58,336 bases of DNA from Bacteroidaceae bacterium (GCA_017650045.1 JAGCFP010000034.1:1-58336), one strand, 5' to 3'. Shown: positions 44,414-52,820, numbered from the stretch's first letter. Numbers and translations are program-made. The notes: a model not told the origin generated them from the letters alone.

Positions 44414-45652
44414 ATTATATAGGTGTTTCATTCGATATATCTCCTGCAAGAGCTGAATTTCGTGGAGCGCCTGTGTCTGACGTGCCTCACTCACAGCATT
44501 GATCTCACGCAGCATCTCGTTCACAGTCTCTATGCCGTTCTCTACACGACGCTGAGCCCTATCGCGAATGCCCTCGCGCAAGGTCACGATCTCTGCATCC
44601 TGTGCCAACTGTGCCTTCAGGTCCTGAATCACGCCATCGGAACTTTCGCTCTGCAACTGCGTGTTGAAGAGGAAGGTTTCCCTTGTGACTCCGATCTGCC
44701 TCCGTTGCAACTCCAATTTCTGAAGGTCTGTCTTACGGGTATAAAGCGCTCCCAGATTCCAGCTAAGAGAGATACCTCCCAGCAGCAAACCGCTGTTCAC
44801 AAGATCTGTCACCTTGCTATGCAACATGCCAGTGGCAAAAGCCCCCAGTTTGGGGCGAAGCTGAGCATCGAGCATTTTCTTCTGAGCATCGAGCAACTGG
44901 CTTTGTGCTGTGTACAGATTCAATTCTGGACGATAGTTGTTCCTGTCCAACTCACTTCCAGAAGTAGCAGGCTTCACCAGTGTAGTCTCCTCACCTAATT
45001 TCTGATTGATGAACGTGCCAAGCATCAGCAGGTAGGTGCGCTTTAAGGTACGCAAACTTCCCACACGCTGGTTGGCCTTGATCTGCTCCACACGCACAGC
45101 ATCCACATCGCTCTGGTTGGCCAGTCCCCCACGCATCAGTCCTTCCACCGTCTGAAGACTCAGTTTCAGGTCATCTTCAAGCAACAAAGTCTGCTTCAGT
45201 TGCTCTTCTATGGAGAGTACCCCGAAGTAGAGCTGGTCAATACGCTGGCGCACATCGTACATCGACACCTCGACCTGTCCTTTCTCTACCTCAGCCTCTG
45301 CCTTTGCCAATCCCCTACGGGCAGCAATCGCTCCGCCATCGTAGATGCTCTGGTTCACTGTGACACTGGCACTGAGCAGGTGGTTCTCCATCCCTCCAGC
45401 GACCTGACCCAACTGTGCAGGCATGTCCAGAATATCCGTGAAGGCATAGGCACCAGCAGACAAGCCTATCTGAGGCAGATAGCCCTTCGAAGCATTGGAG
45501 AGGTTGAACTCACGACTCTGCTCCACCAGTCCGTATTGCTTAATCAGCGGATAGTTGGCCTCAGCACGCTCATAGCATTCCTCCAGCGTCAGTTGCGCCT
45601 TGCCAAGCAGAGCCCACCCCATCAGCACAAAAAGTAAGCCTATTCGTTTCAT
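44408..45652 (-). CDS. TolC-family outer-membrane efflux channel of the ABC exporter
   Basis: 414 residues from the ATG at 45652; the signal peptide is MKRIGLLFVLMGWALLGKAQ. Two tandem helical hairpin halves of the outer-membrane efflux protein fold are seen (about 22-210 and 225-414, with QLTLEECYERAEANYPLIKQY, VNQSIYDGGAIAARRGLAKAE and ISLSWNLGALYTRKTDLQKL). First gene of the five-gene exporter operon TolC-HlyD-ATPase-permease-permease, divergent from the AraC regulator. A TACCTTTG -7 box lies about 28 bp upstream. The stop codon is part of a heptamer array. Confidence 0.9.
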   Translation of the reverse strand: MKRIGLLFVLMGWALLGKAQLTLEECYERAEANYPLIKQYGLVEQSREFNLSNASKGYLPQIGLSAGAYAFTDILDMPAQLGQVAGGMENHLLSASVTVNQSIYDGGAIAARRGLAKAEAEVEKGQVEVSMYDVRQRIDQLYFGVLSIEEQLKQTLLLEDDLKLSLQTVEGLMRGGLANQSDVDAVRVEQIKANQRVGSLRTLKRTYLLMLGTFINQKLGEETTLVKPATSGSELDRNNYRPELNLYTAQSQLLDAQKKMLDAQLRPKLGAFATGMLHSKVTDLVNSGLLLGGISLSWNLGALYTRKTDLQKLELQRRQIGVTRETFLFNTQLQSESSDGVIQDLKAQLAQDAEIVTLREGIRDRAQRRVENGIETVNEMLREINAVSEARQTQALHEIQLLQEIYRMKHLYNN

Positions 45653-45679
45653 ATCGTAGTTAATTATCATTTTGTAGGC

Positions 45680-45790
45680 AAAGGTATAATATTTCTTCCA
45701 TATCCCTATTACCTATAGCAACAAAGATATGTCCTTTTTGTACAAAACGCCCTTTATTTTATTATTTTTGAGCATAAAACATTATCTTTG
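45680..45790. promoter_or_regulatory. Divergent control region between the ABC exporter and its AraC regulator
   Basis: TACCTTTG on the minus strand (45687-45680) serves the exporter. A second TATCTTTG on the same strand lies at 45729-45722. TATCTTTG on the plus strand (45783-45790) serves the regulator. Between them is a perfect 12-bp palindrome TTTTGTACAAAA (45736-45747), a candidate operator. Confidence 0.55.
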
Positions 45791-45813
45791 TAGCAGAAAC
45801 AACAAAAGAAGCC

Positions 45814-46713
45814 ATGACACAGAAATCTATAGAAGAACTTACCTTCGAGAAAATGCGCGAAATCCTATCAGGTGGGGATAGCATGCCCAATGATGCCATT
45901 TTCCTCGGAGATGACTTTGCCTTGCTGAGTGGTGAACCTTCACATTTCAAGCGCCTGCTGCCAGTGGACACCCCTTTTCGTATAGACGACATCCGCATTG
46001 GTCTCATTAAGCAAGGAGAGCTGAAGAATGAGGTCAACCTGCAAGCCCACCACCTGCATAAAAACACCATCGCCTTCATGGGAAAGGGAAGCATCATCGA
46101 ACTGCGTGAAGCTTCAGCCGATCTGTCGATTATTGGCGTTGCCTTCCAGGACCACTATTTAGGCTCCATCAACAATCTGCCTGTTCCCCTCAATGGCGAG
46201 GTACGCGACCTCTTCATAGAAGATGCTACAGATGAAGAGGTAATCATGTTGGAGCAACTTCTGCAAACCACACGCAAACTGGTGCATCAGCCACGCATCA
46301 GCAAAGAGGCTGTAGGTGGTATGGTGAAAGCCATCGTGCATTATGTGGCAGGGCTGTGCAGGGAAAGACAGATGGGCAGCAAACAGGCCAAGGATAACGA
46401 CCGTGACATCTTCGAACGTTTCATCCGTTTAGTCAACCTATATTGTCGCACAGAACATCAGATTGCATTCTATGCGGAGAAACTTTTCCTTAGTCCCCGT
46501 TATGTCAGTCAGGTGGTGAAACAGGTAAGCGGCCTCAGCGCCAAGGACTGGATTGACCGTGCCCTTATCACAGAAGCCAAGGTGATGCTGAAGCACACTC
46601 CCATGCGAGCCGTGCAGATCTCCTACGAACTGAACTTCCCTAATCCCAGTTTCTTCAGCAAGTTCTTCAAGCAGCATACGGGCATCACCCCAGAGGAGTA
46701 TCGTAAAGGATGA
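45814..46713 (+). CDS. AraC-family transcriptional regulator
   Basis: 299 residues. The N-terminal region (about 1-165) looks like a cupin-type sensor domain (DTPFRIDDIRIGLIKQGEL, FMGKGSIIELREAS). The C-terminal region (about 195-299) holds two helix-turn-helix motifs, with AEKLFLSPRYVSQVVKQVSG and MRAVQISYELNFPNPSFFSKFFKQHTGITPEEYRK, the usual AraC end. It is divergent from the five-gene ABC exporter and probably regulates it in response to an exported compound. That regulatory link is inference from position. Confidence 0.9.
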   Translation: MTQKSIEELTFEKMREILSGGDSMPNDAIFLGDDFALLSGEPSHFKRLLPVDTPFRIDDIRIGLIKQGELKNEVNLQAHHLHKNTIAFMGKGSIIELREASADLSIIGVAFQDHYLGSINNLPVPLNGEVRDLFIEDATDEEVIMLEQLLQTTRKLVHQPRISKEAVGGMVKAIVHYVAGLCRERQMGSKQAKDNDRDIFERFIRLVNLYCRTEHQIAFYAEKLFLSPRYVSQVVKQVSGLSAKDWIDRALITEAKVMLKHTPMRAVQISYELNFPNPSFFSKFFKQHTGITPEEYRKG

Positions 46714-46754
46714 AATTTTGCCAAAAACTGATGTGATAATCGAGAATTTCTTTG

Positions 46755-46762
46755 TATGTTTG
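46755..46762 (+). promoter_or_regulatory. -7 box of pyrH
   Basis: TATGTTTG, a match to TAnnTTTG, 28 bp before the pyrH ATG. Confidence 0.55.
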
Positions 46763-46790
46763 CAAAAGCAATAAATAAAAACAGGTAATT

Positions 46791-47501
46791 ATGGCATTAT
46801 TCAACAGAATCTTACTGAAGCTCAGTGGCGAGAGCCTGATGGGCGAAAAACAATATGGCATTGACGAGAAGCGACTGGGCGAATATGCTGCCCAGATCAA
46901 AGAGATACACGATATGGGCGTGCAGATTGGCATCGTGATTGGTGGTGGCAACATCTTCCGTGGACTGAGTGGTTCACAGAAGGGCTTCGACCGTGTGAAG
47001 GGCGACCAGATGGGTATGTTGGCCACAGTGATCAACAGTCTGGCACTGAGCTCTGCCCTCACCGCTGCTGGTGTGAAAAACCGTGTGCTGACAGCCATCC
47101 GCATGGAGCCTATAGGTGAGTTCTACAACAAGTGGCGCGCCATAGAGTGCCTGGAGGCTGGCGAGGTGGTTATCTTCTCTGCAGGTACTGGCAGTCCTTA
47201 CTTCACCACTGACACGGGCAGCAGCTTGCGTGGCATCGAGATAGAAGCTGATGTGATGCTGAAAGGCACACGCGTGGATGGCGTCTATACGGCCGACCCA
47301 GAGAAAGATCCTACTGCCACGAAGTTCTCTGAAATCACCTACGATGAGGTTTTGGCACGAAATTTGAAGGTAATGGATCTGTCGGCCATCTGCATGTGCA
47401 AGGACAACGGACTGCCAATCATCGTGTTCAACATGGATGTGGTGGGCAACCTGAAGAAAGTGCTGAGTGGCGAAGACATCGGGACTGTGGTACACCCTTG
47501 A
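46791..47501 (+). CDS. pyrH: Uridylate kinase
   Basis: Phosphorylates UMP to UDP. 236 residues, the bacterial hexameric amino-acid-kinase-fold type. ILLKLSGESLMG (about 5-16) and IGIVIGGGNIFRG (about 45-57) bind nucleotide; GTGSPYFTTDTGSSLRGIEIEADVMLKGT (about 134-162) is the signature region, followed by VDGVYTADPEKDP. It begins the pyrH-frr-rsgA run, a common grouping of UMP kinase and ribosome recycling factor. Confidence 0.97.
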   Translation: MALFNRILLKLSGESLMGEKQYGIDEKRLGEYAAQIKEIHDMGVQIGIVIGGGNIFRGLSGSQKGFDRVKGDQMGMLATVINSLALSSALTAAGVKNRVLTAIRMEPIGEFYNKWRAIECLEAGEVVIFSAGTGSPYFTTDTGSSLRGIEIEADVMLKGTRVDGVYTADPEKDPTATKFSEITYDEVLARNLKVMDLSAICMCKDNGLPIIVFNMDVVGNLKKVLSGEDIGTVVHP

Positions 47502-47505
47502 TGCA

Positions 47506-47537
47506 AGATTAAAAGATTAAAAGATTGAAAAATTAAA
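47506..47537 (+). repeat. AGATTAAA octamer array between pyrH and frr
   Basis: Four 8-bp units: AGATTAAA, AGATTAAA, AGATTGAA, AAATTAAA. It fills most of the 47-bp gap and is an 8-bp cousin of the heptamer junction arrays. Confidence 0.65.
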
Positions 47538-47548
47538 ATAAGACTATT

Positions 47549-48109
47549 ATGAAAGACGTAAAGACTATCGTGAATGAAGTGTCTGAGCAGATGGATATGG
47601 CTATCCTATATCTGGAAGATACATTGACTCATATCCGTGCTGGCAAGGCTGATGTACGCTTGCTTGACGGTATTCGTGTAGATAATTACGGCGCTATGGT
47701 TCCTATCAACAACTGTGCTGCTGTGACTACCCCAGATGCACGCACTATCTCCATCAAGCCTTGGGACAAGAACATGTTCCGTGTGATAGAGAAGGCCATC
47801 ATCGACTCTAACTTGGGCATCACTCCAGAGAACAATGGCGAAATCATCCGCTTAGGCATCCCTCCATTGACAGAGGAGCGTCGTAAGCAACTGAGCAAGC
47901 AGTGCAAGGGTGAAGGTGAGAATGCCAAAGTAAGCATCCGCAATGCCCGTCGCGATGGCATTGATGAGCTGAAGAAAGCCGAGAAAGAAGGCATGTCCGA
48001 GGATTTCCGCAAAGACGGTGAAGAAGAGCTCAAGAAGGTGCACGACAAGTACATCAAGAAGGTAGAAGAGCTCTTGGCCAAGAAGGACAAGGAAATCATG
48101 ACGGTGTAA
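47549..48109 (+). CDS. frr: Ribosome recycling factor
   Basis: Splits post-termination ribosomes together with EF-G. 186 residues, standard length. ILYLEDTLTHIRAGKADVRLLDGIRVDNYGA (about 19-49), TISIKPWDKNMFRVIEKAI (about 72-90) and IRLGIPPLTEERRKQLSKQCK are typical, as is the three-helix C-terminal part. It is preceded by an octamer array and followed by an opposed pair of heptamer arrays before rsgA. Confidence 0.97.
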   Translation: MKDVKTIVNEVSEQMDMAILYLEDTLTHIRAGKADVRLLDGIRVDNYGAMVPINNCAAVTTPDARTISIKPWDKNMFRVIEKAIIDSNLGITPENNGEIIRLGIPPLTEERRKQLSKQCKGEGENAKVSIRNARRDGIDELKKAEKEGMSEDFRKDGEEELKKVHDKYIKKVEELLAKKDKEIMTV

Positions 48110-48113
48110 ATAA

Positions 48114-48205
48114 ATTGAACATTGAGGATTGAACATTGAGCATTATTACCATCCGGAAGGGATAGGCGCAGCTTAATGTTCAATGTTCAATGTTCAATGT
48201 TCAAT
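48114..48205 (+). repeat. Two opposed heptamer arrays forming a 31-bp hairpin between frr and rsgA
   Basis: The left arm (48114-48144) has units ATTGAAC, ATTGAGG, ATTGAAC, ATTGAGC plus ATT. The right arm (48175-48205) has four AATGTTC units plus AAT. The arms pair over 31 bp with one mismatch and two G-U pairs; the loop is 30 nt (48145-48174). The right arm ends 5 nt before the rsgA ATG, so the hairpin would sit over the ribosome-binding region. Confidence 0.85.
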
Positions 48206-48210
48206 AACAG

Positions 48211-49149
48211 ATGCGTGGTTTAGTCGTCAAGAACACGGGTAGTTGGTACTTAGTCAAGACCGACGAAGGGGATGCTGTGGAATGCAAGATCAAGGGAAAC
48301 TTCCGCTTGAAAGGCATTCGCAGCACTAACCCTGTGGCGGTAGGCGATTATGTACAGATTATCCGTAACCCCGAAGGCACAGCTTTTATCAGTGAGATAG
48401 AAGATCGCAAGAACTACATCATCCGCAAGGCATCCAACCTCTCAAAGCAGAGCCATATCATAGCGGCCAATCTGGACCAGTCCATGCTCATAGCCACAAT
48501 AAAGCATCCTGAGACCAGCACCATCTTCATCGACCGCTTTCTGGCTACTGCCGAAGCCTATCGTGTGCCCGTTATCCTATTATTTAATAAGATAGATCTG
48601 CTGGATGCTGAGGAGCATCACTACTTAGAGTCGCTGATACACCTCTACACCACCATTGGTTACCAATGCATGGAACTTTCTGCCTTGAAGGCAGAGGGGA
48701 TAGAGCAGGTGAAGGAAGCACTGAAGGGCAAGGTAACACTCTTCTCTGGCAATTCAGGCGTAGGTAAATCCACCCTCATCAATGCCCTGCTACCCCACTT
48801 AGACATTAAAGCCCGCACAGGGGTCATCTCCACTGCCCACGACAAGGGTATGCACACCACCACCTTCTCTGAAATGTACGAGGTACCTGGCGGAGGTTAC
48901 ATCATCGATACTCCAGGCATCAAAGGTTTTGGTACCTTCGACATGGAGGTGGAGGAGATAGGCCATTACTTCCCAGAGATTTTCCAATTCTCCCATCAGT
49001 GCAAGTATGGCAATTGCACCCATCGCACAGAGCCAGGCTGTGCCGTGCGTGAAGCTGTGGAGCAACATTATATCAGTCAGTCGCGCTACACCTCTTACCT
49101 CAATATGCTGGAAGATAAAGAGGAGAGCAAGTATCGACAAGGATATTGA
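48211..49149 (+). CDS. rsgA: Ribosome small-subunit maturation GTPase RsgA
   Basis: Late 30S assembly GTPase. 312 residues, with the circularly permuted G-motif order: G4 NKID (126-129), G1 GNSGVGKST (180-188), G3 DTPG (233-236). An N-terminal OB-fold (about 1-70) precedes the GTPase domain. The C-terminal zinc knuckle is C264, C269, H271 and C277 in [14 protein letters not shown]. Third gene of the pyrH-frr-rsgA run, but separated from frr by a strong hairpin that may tune its expression. Confidence 0.96.
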   Translation: MRGLVVKNTGSWYLVKTDEGDAVECKIKGNFRLKGIRSTNPVAVGDYVQIIRNPEGTAFISEIEDRKNYIIRKASNLSKQSHIIAANLDQSMLIATIKHPETSTIFIDRFLATAEAYRVPVILLFNKIDLLDAEEHHYLESLIHLYTTIGYQCMELSALKAEGIEQVKEALKGKVTLFSGNSGVGKSTLINALLPHLDIKARTGVISTAHDKGMHTTTFSEMYEVPGGGYIIDTPGIKGFGTFDMEVEEIGHYFPEIFQFSHQCKYGNCTHRTEPGCAVREAVEQHYISQSRYTSYLNMLEDKEESKYRQGY

Positions 49150-49183
49150 TGCGAAGCTCATAGGTGTGGGCATAAATGCTCAC

Positions 49184-49249
49184 AGTTAGAGCAAACTATT
49201 TTTCTAGTTAGAGAAATATTTTTTCCTAACTAGGAAAATAATATTTCAC
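49184..49249. repeat. 22-bp tandem repeat with phased A/T tracts, copy 2
   Basis: Three exact 22-bp units: 49184-49205 (AGTTAGAGCAAACTATTTTT and 2 more), 49206-49227 (AGTTAGAGAAATATTTTTTC and 2 more), 49228-49249 (AACTAGGAAAATAATATTTC and 2 more). CTAGTTAG (49205-49212) and CTAACTAG (49226-49233) also form an inverted repeat. Same family as 36411-36540. Confidence 0.75.
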
Positions 49250-49550
49250 TTCTATGTGCCGATTTTACACCTCACACTTCACAAACAGGCAATAAGCACA
49301 TATTAATCATTGGATAATTGGTGTGAAGAGTTGCATTTGACTCTTCACCACTCTTCACAGTATTCTCCTCTTTATTGACTCTGATAATTATAATGTGTGA
49401 AGTGTGGTGAAGTGTTTGCGAGCACTCTTCACGCTTATAAGAATCAAGCATTCAGCCGATTAGATGCCATCCGTGAAGTGTGAAGGGGAAAAGAGATACA
49501 TGGAGACTAAATTATGCAAAATTACATCATGCAGAATTGTATAATAATGA
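49250..49550. repeat. Intergenic region rich in GTGAAGTGT/ACACTTCAC-type decamers
   Basis: About 300 bp without a gene between rsgA and the glucokinase terminator. A decamer related to GTGAAG(A/T)GT occurs about seven times in both orientations: near 49273, 49323, 49340, 49350, 49395, 49406, 49423 and 49473. GTGAAGAGT (49323-49331) and ACTCTTCAC (49340-49348) form a perfect 9-bp hairpin with an 8-nt loop, and 49406-49432 forms a second, imperfect one. Confidence 0.55.
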
Positions 49551-49553
49551 AAA

Positions 49554-49581
49554 AATCCCCAAAGCAGGAGCCTTGGGGATT
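49554..49581 (-). terminator. Terminator of the glucokinase gene
   Basis: 9-bp arms AATCCCCAA (49554-49562) and TTGGGGATT (49573-49581) with a 10-nt loop. On the minus strand it is followed by TTTT-rich sequence; on the plus strand by CGTTTTTC, so it may act both ways. Confidence 0.8.
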
Positions 49582-49605
49582 CGTTTTTCATAGAGAACCT
49601 ACGAC

Positions 49606-50577
49606 TTAGATCTCCCAACCAAGAGCAGATGCACCCAGAACGGCAGCATCGGCATCCTTCAGCTCAGACATCAGCAGTTTGGTCTTGCCCTTGAAGATAG
49701 GCATCACGTTCTCATCGATGGTGCGCTGGATAGGCTCGAAGAGCAGGTCGCCAGCATGTGCCAGACCACCAAACAGCACGATAGCTTCTGGGCTGGTGAA
49801 GGCGATGAAGTCAGCGAAGGCCTCACCCAGAATCTTACCAGTGAATTCGAAGATGTCCTTAGCAATCTTGTCGCCAGCCTTGGCAGCATTGAACACGTCG
49901 AGAGAGGTAATTTCCTCTGCAGGAATGTCACGCAGCTTACTTGGCTCTGTGCTTGAGGTCAGGATCTCACGAGCAGAGCGAGCCACACCTGTAGCAGAAG
50001 CATAAGCCTCCAGACAGCCCTTGCGACCGCAACCGCAGAGACGACCGTTCTCGCGACGGATAGTCACGTGACCCAGCTCACCAGCGAAGCCATCGTGGCC
50101 ATAAACCAACTGGCCGTTGCAAACCACACCACTACCTACACCTGTACCCAGGGTAATCATGATGAAGTCCTTCATACCACGTGCAGCACCATAAGTCATT
50201 TCACCGATAGCAGCAGCATTGGCATCGTTGGTCAGTGCGCAAGGCACGCCCATCTTCTCAGAAATCAGGTTAGCCAATGGAATAACGCCCTTCCAAGGGA
50301 GGTTTGGTGCGAACTCAATCGTACCAGTATAGAAGTTGCCGTTAGGAGCACCTACACCGATACCCTTGATCTTACCTTCAGCATCGTTAGCCTTAATCAG
50401 CGCCTTCATGCCAGAAGTGAGGGCTTCTACATAGTCCTCTATCTTCTCATACTTCTGCGTCTTGATTTTATCTACTGCGAGCACGGTTCCACGTGCATCT
50501 ACGATACCGAACACTGAGTTTGTTCCACCAATGTCAATACCCATTACATAGGGCTTCTCTACATTTGTTGTTACCAT
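49606..50577 (-). CDS. ROK-family glucokinase
   Basis: Cytoplasmic ATP-dependent sugar kinase, most likely glucose. 323 residues. The phosphate loop is VMGIDIGGTNSVFGIVD (about 11-27). The catalytic Asp is D118 in CALTNDANAAAIGE. The ROK sugar/zinc region is E167, H170 and C181, C183, C188 in GELGHVTIRRENGRLCGCGRKGC (read in two parts). VLFGGLAHAGDL near the C-terminus is also conserved. It stands alone with its own terminator. No upstream TAnnTTTG is convincing. A mannokinase or other hexokinase role is possible. Confidence 0.9.
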   Translation of the reverse strand: MVTTNVEKPYVMGIDIGGTNSVFGIVDARGTVLAVDKIKTQKYEKIEDYVEALTSGMKALIKANDAEGKIKGIGVGAPNGNFYTGTIEFAPNLPWKGVIPLANLISEKMGVPCALTNDANAAAIGEMTYGAARGMKDFIMITLGTGVGSGVVCNGQLVYGHDGFAGELGHVTIRRENGRLCGCGRKGCLEAYASATGVARSAREILTSSTEPSKLRDIPAEEITSLDVFNAAKAGDKIAKDIFEFTGKILGEAFADFIAFTSPEAIVLFGGLAHAGDLLFEPIQRTIDENVMPIFKGKTKLLMSELKDADAAVLGASALGWEI

Positions 50578-50703
50578 GATATTAAATTGTATTAAGTTAA
50601 ATAGTTATTCTTATGCTGTTACAAATTACTTAAAGTTTTTTGACTTTTCAAAATTTTACATGCTAAAAAACGTATAAATGCAGAAAATAAAATTTTTTAT
50701 ACA

Positions 50704-50711
50704 TAAGTTTG
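50704..50711 (+). promoter_or_regulatory. -7 box of the MacB-type exporter operon
   Basis: TAAGTTTG, an exact TAnnTTTG match, about 53 bp before the first ATG of the operon. The upstream 100 bp is AT-rich with A and T runs; no clear operator. Confidence 0.55.
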
Positions 50712-50764
50712 CAACAAATCGCAAACTCTATGCGTCTAATGAGTAAATGTGAACAGACCTTTTT

Positions 50765-51481
50765 ATGATACATTTAAAAGACATTAACAAGACTTACTGG
50801 GGGAAAGCTCCACTACATGTGCTGAAAGGCATCGACCTGCACATAGGGAAGGGGGAATTTGTTTCCATCATGGGAGCGTCGGGTTCTGGTAAATCCACCT
50901 TATTAAATATATTGGGCATATTGGACAACTACGACAGTGGGGAGTACCTGCTGAATGGGACGCTGATCAAGGGACTGAGTGAAACCAAAGCGGCTGAATA
51001 CCGTAACCGCATGATAGGCTTTATCTTCCAGTCGTTCAACCTCATCAACTTTAAGGATGCTGTGGAGAACGTGGCCCTGCCACTGTTCTATCAAGGGGTG
51101 TCGCGTCGTAAACGCAATGCCTTGGCGCTGGAATATCTGGACAAGCTGGGACTGAAGGACTGGGCACATCACTTGCCCAATGAGATGAGTGGCGGACAGA
51201 AACAGCGTGTAGCCATAGCCCGTGCATTGATTACCAAGCCTCAGATTATATTGGCAGATGAGCCTACAGGTGCCCTCGACAGCAAGACTTCTGTGGAAGT
51301 GATGGAGATTCTGAAGGACCTGCATCGGGAAGGTATGACCATCATTGTGGTGACACATGAGAGTGGTGTGGCCAATCAGACTGACAAGATCATCCACTTG
51401 AAAGACGGAATCATTGAGAGTATAGAACAAAACCTGCACCACGACGCTTCTCCTTTCGGAGCAAACGGACTGATGAAATAG
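50765..51481 (+). CDS. MacB/LolD-type ABC transporter ATPase
   Basis: 238 residues, one nucleotide-binding domain. Walker A is MGASGSGKSTLLN (about 36-48), the Q-loop IFQSFNLI, signature MSGGQKQRVAIARAL (about 139-153), Walker B IILADEPTGALDS and the switch His in VVTHE. It powers the two FtsX-type permeases encoded downstream. It starts a five-gene operon ATPase-permease-permease-adaptor-TolC. The export substrate is unknown; macrolides, peptides or lipoprotein-like cargo are known for the family. Confidence 0.94.
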   Translation: MIHLKDINKTYWGKAPLHVLKGIDLHIGKGEFVSIMGASGSGKSTLLNILGILDNYDSGEYLLNGTLIKGLSETKAAEYRNRMIGFIFQSFNLINFKDAVENVALPLFYQGVSRRKRNALALEYLDKLGLKDWAHHLPNEMSGGQKQRVAIARALITKPQIILADEPTGALDSKTSVEVMEILKDLHREGMTIIVVTHESGVANQTDKIIHLKDGIIESIEQNLHHDASPFGANGLMK

Positions 51482-51487
51482 ACGGCT

Positions 51488-52741
51488 ATGAGAGACTTAC
51501 TACAGGAAATAGGTAATTCACTGAGCCAGAACAAGCTTCGCACCTCGCTGACAGGCTTTGCAGTGGCATGGGGCATCTTCATGCTCATCGTACTGCTGGG
51601 TGCTGGCAATGGCATCGTGCATACCTTCCAAGCAAATATGAACACCAATGCACTGAATACAGTAAGTGTGTATCCAGGTGTAACTACCACAGCTTATAAA
51701 GGCTATCAGGAAGGGCGCTATATCCAACTGGATAACCGTGACCTGGAAGCTACAGAGGACGATTTTCAAGAGAACATTCTCAGTGCTGGAGCCATGCTTA
51801 CCCAAGGGGGCATCACCCTGAGCTATGGGGCAGAGTATGTGAGCCTGCGCCTGAATGGGGTGCATCCCAACTATGCCCTTATCAATGCTTTGAAGATAGA
51901 CAAAGGTCGATTCATCAATACACTGGACATCCGCGAAAGGCGTAAAGCCATTGTATTGCATAAGAAAACAGCAGAGATTCTTTTCAAGCATACAGAACCT
52001 TTAGGGCAGTTTATCAAGGCTGGCGATGTGGTTTATCAGGTGGTAGGTATTTACAATGATCAAGGGAATGACCAAAGCAGTCCAGCCATCATTCCTTTTA
52101 CCACCTTACAGTTGATATACAACAGGGGCGATAAGTTGAATGTCATTATGACCACCACGCAAGGATTGGAGACGGAGGAAAAGTCGGATGCCTTCGAGAA
52201 GAATTACAGGAGAGCCTTGGCTGGCATCCATAGTTTCGACCCTGAAGACCAAAGTGCGATTTACATCAGCAACCGCTTCACTCAATACCAGCAGGTCATG
52301 ACGGCCATGAACCTACTGAGACTGAGCCTGTGGATCATCGGTATCTTCACCTTGCTAAGCGGCATCGTGGGTGTTTCAAACATCATGTTCATTACCGTCA
52401 AGGAGCGCACGCATGAGTTTGGTATCCGTAAGGCGTTGGGTGCTAAACCTCGCTCCATCTACAAACTGATTGTTGTGGAGAGCATCGCCATCACCACGCT
52501 GTTTGGCTACATCGGGATGCTTTGTGGAGTGGCAGCAACGGAATGGATAGATAAGACCTATGGTAGTACAACCATCAGCATTGGAGATGATAGTGCCACG
52601 CTCTTTGTCAATCCTACGGTGGATATGAGTATTGCCATCGGAGCTACGGTATTGCTGATTGTGGCAGGTATCTTGGCAGGACTCTTCCCTGCACGAAAAG
52701 CTGCCAACGTAAGGCCGATTGAGGCACTGAATGCAAGATGA
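51488..52741 (+). CDS. MacB/FtsX-type ABC permease (first)
   Basis: 417 residues. First membrane segment at about 17-40 (LTGFAVAWGIFMLIVLLGAGNGI), a large periplasmic domain (about 45-270) and three C-terminal membrane segments (about 278-400). GVSNIMFITVKERTHEFGIRKALGAKPRSI and PARKAANVRPIEALNAR at the end are family hallmarks. Adjacent to the ATPase gene (6-bp gap). The second permease follows after a heptamer array, suggesting a heterodimeric transmembrane pair. Confidence 0.93.
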   Translation: MRDLLQEIGNSLSQNKLRTSLTGFAVAWGIFMLIVLLGAGNGIVHTFQANMNTNALNTVSVYPGVTTTAYKGYQEGRYIQLDNRDLEATEDDFQENILSAGAMLTQGGITLSYGAEYVSLRLNGVHPNYALINALKIDKGRFINTLDIRERRKAIVLHKKTAEILFKHTEPLGQFIKAGDVVYQVVGIYNDQGNDQSSPAIIPFTTLQLIYNRGDKLNVIMTTTQGLETEEKSDAFEKNYRRALAGIHSFDPEDQSAIYISNRFTQYQQVMTAMNLLRLSLWIIGIFTLLSGIVGVSNIMFITVKERTHEFGIRKALGAKPRSIYKLIVVESIAITTLFGYIGMLCGVAATEWIDKTYGSTTISIGDDSATLFVNPTVDMSIAIGATVLLIVAGILAGLFPARKAANVRPIEALNAR

Positions 52742-52743
52742 TA

Positions 52744-52806
52744 ACAATTGAGAATTGAGAATTGAGAATTGACAATTGAGAATTGAGAATTGAGAATTGA
52801 GAATTA
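52744..52806 (+). repeat. Nine-unit AGAATTG heptamer array between the two permease genes
   Basis: Units of 7 bp: ACAATTG, AGAATTG three times, ACAATTG, AGAATTG four times minus the last base change (AGAATTA). It begins 3 bp after the stop of the first permease and ends 14 bp before the ATG of the second. The repetition of ACAATTG after four units suggests duplication of a block of four. Longest array in the window. Confidence 0.9.
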
Positions 52807-52820
52807 ATAATTCCAAAAGG

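Noticed and set aside
52744-52806. CRISPR or other long-repeat array
   Set aside because: The unit is 7 bp without spacers, and no cas genes are nearby; it is a simple tandem repeat.
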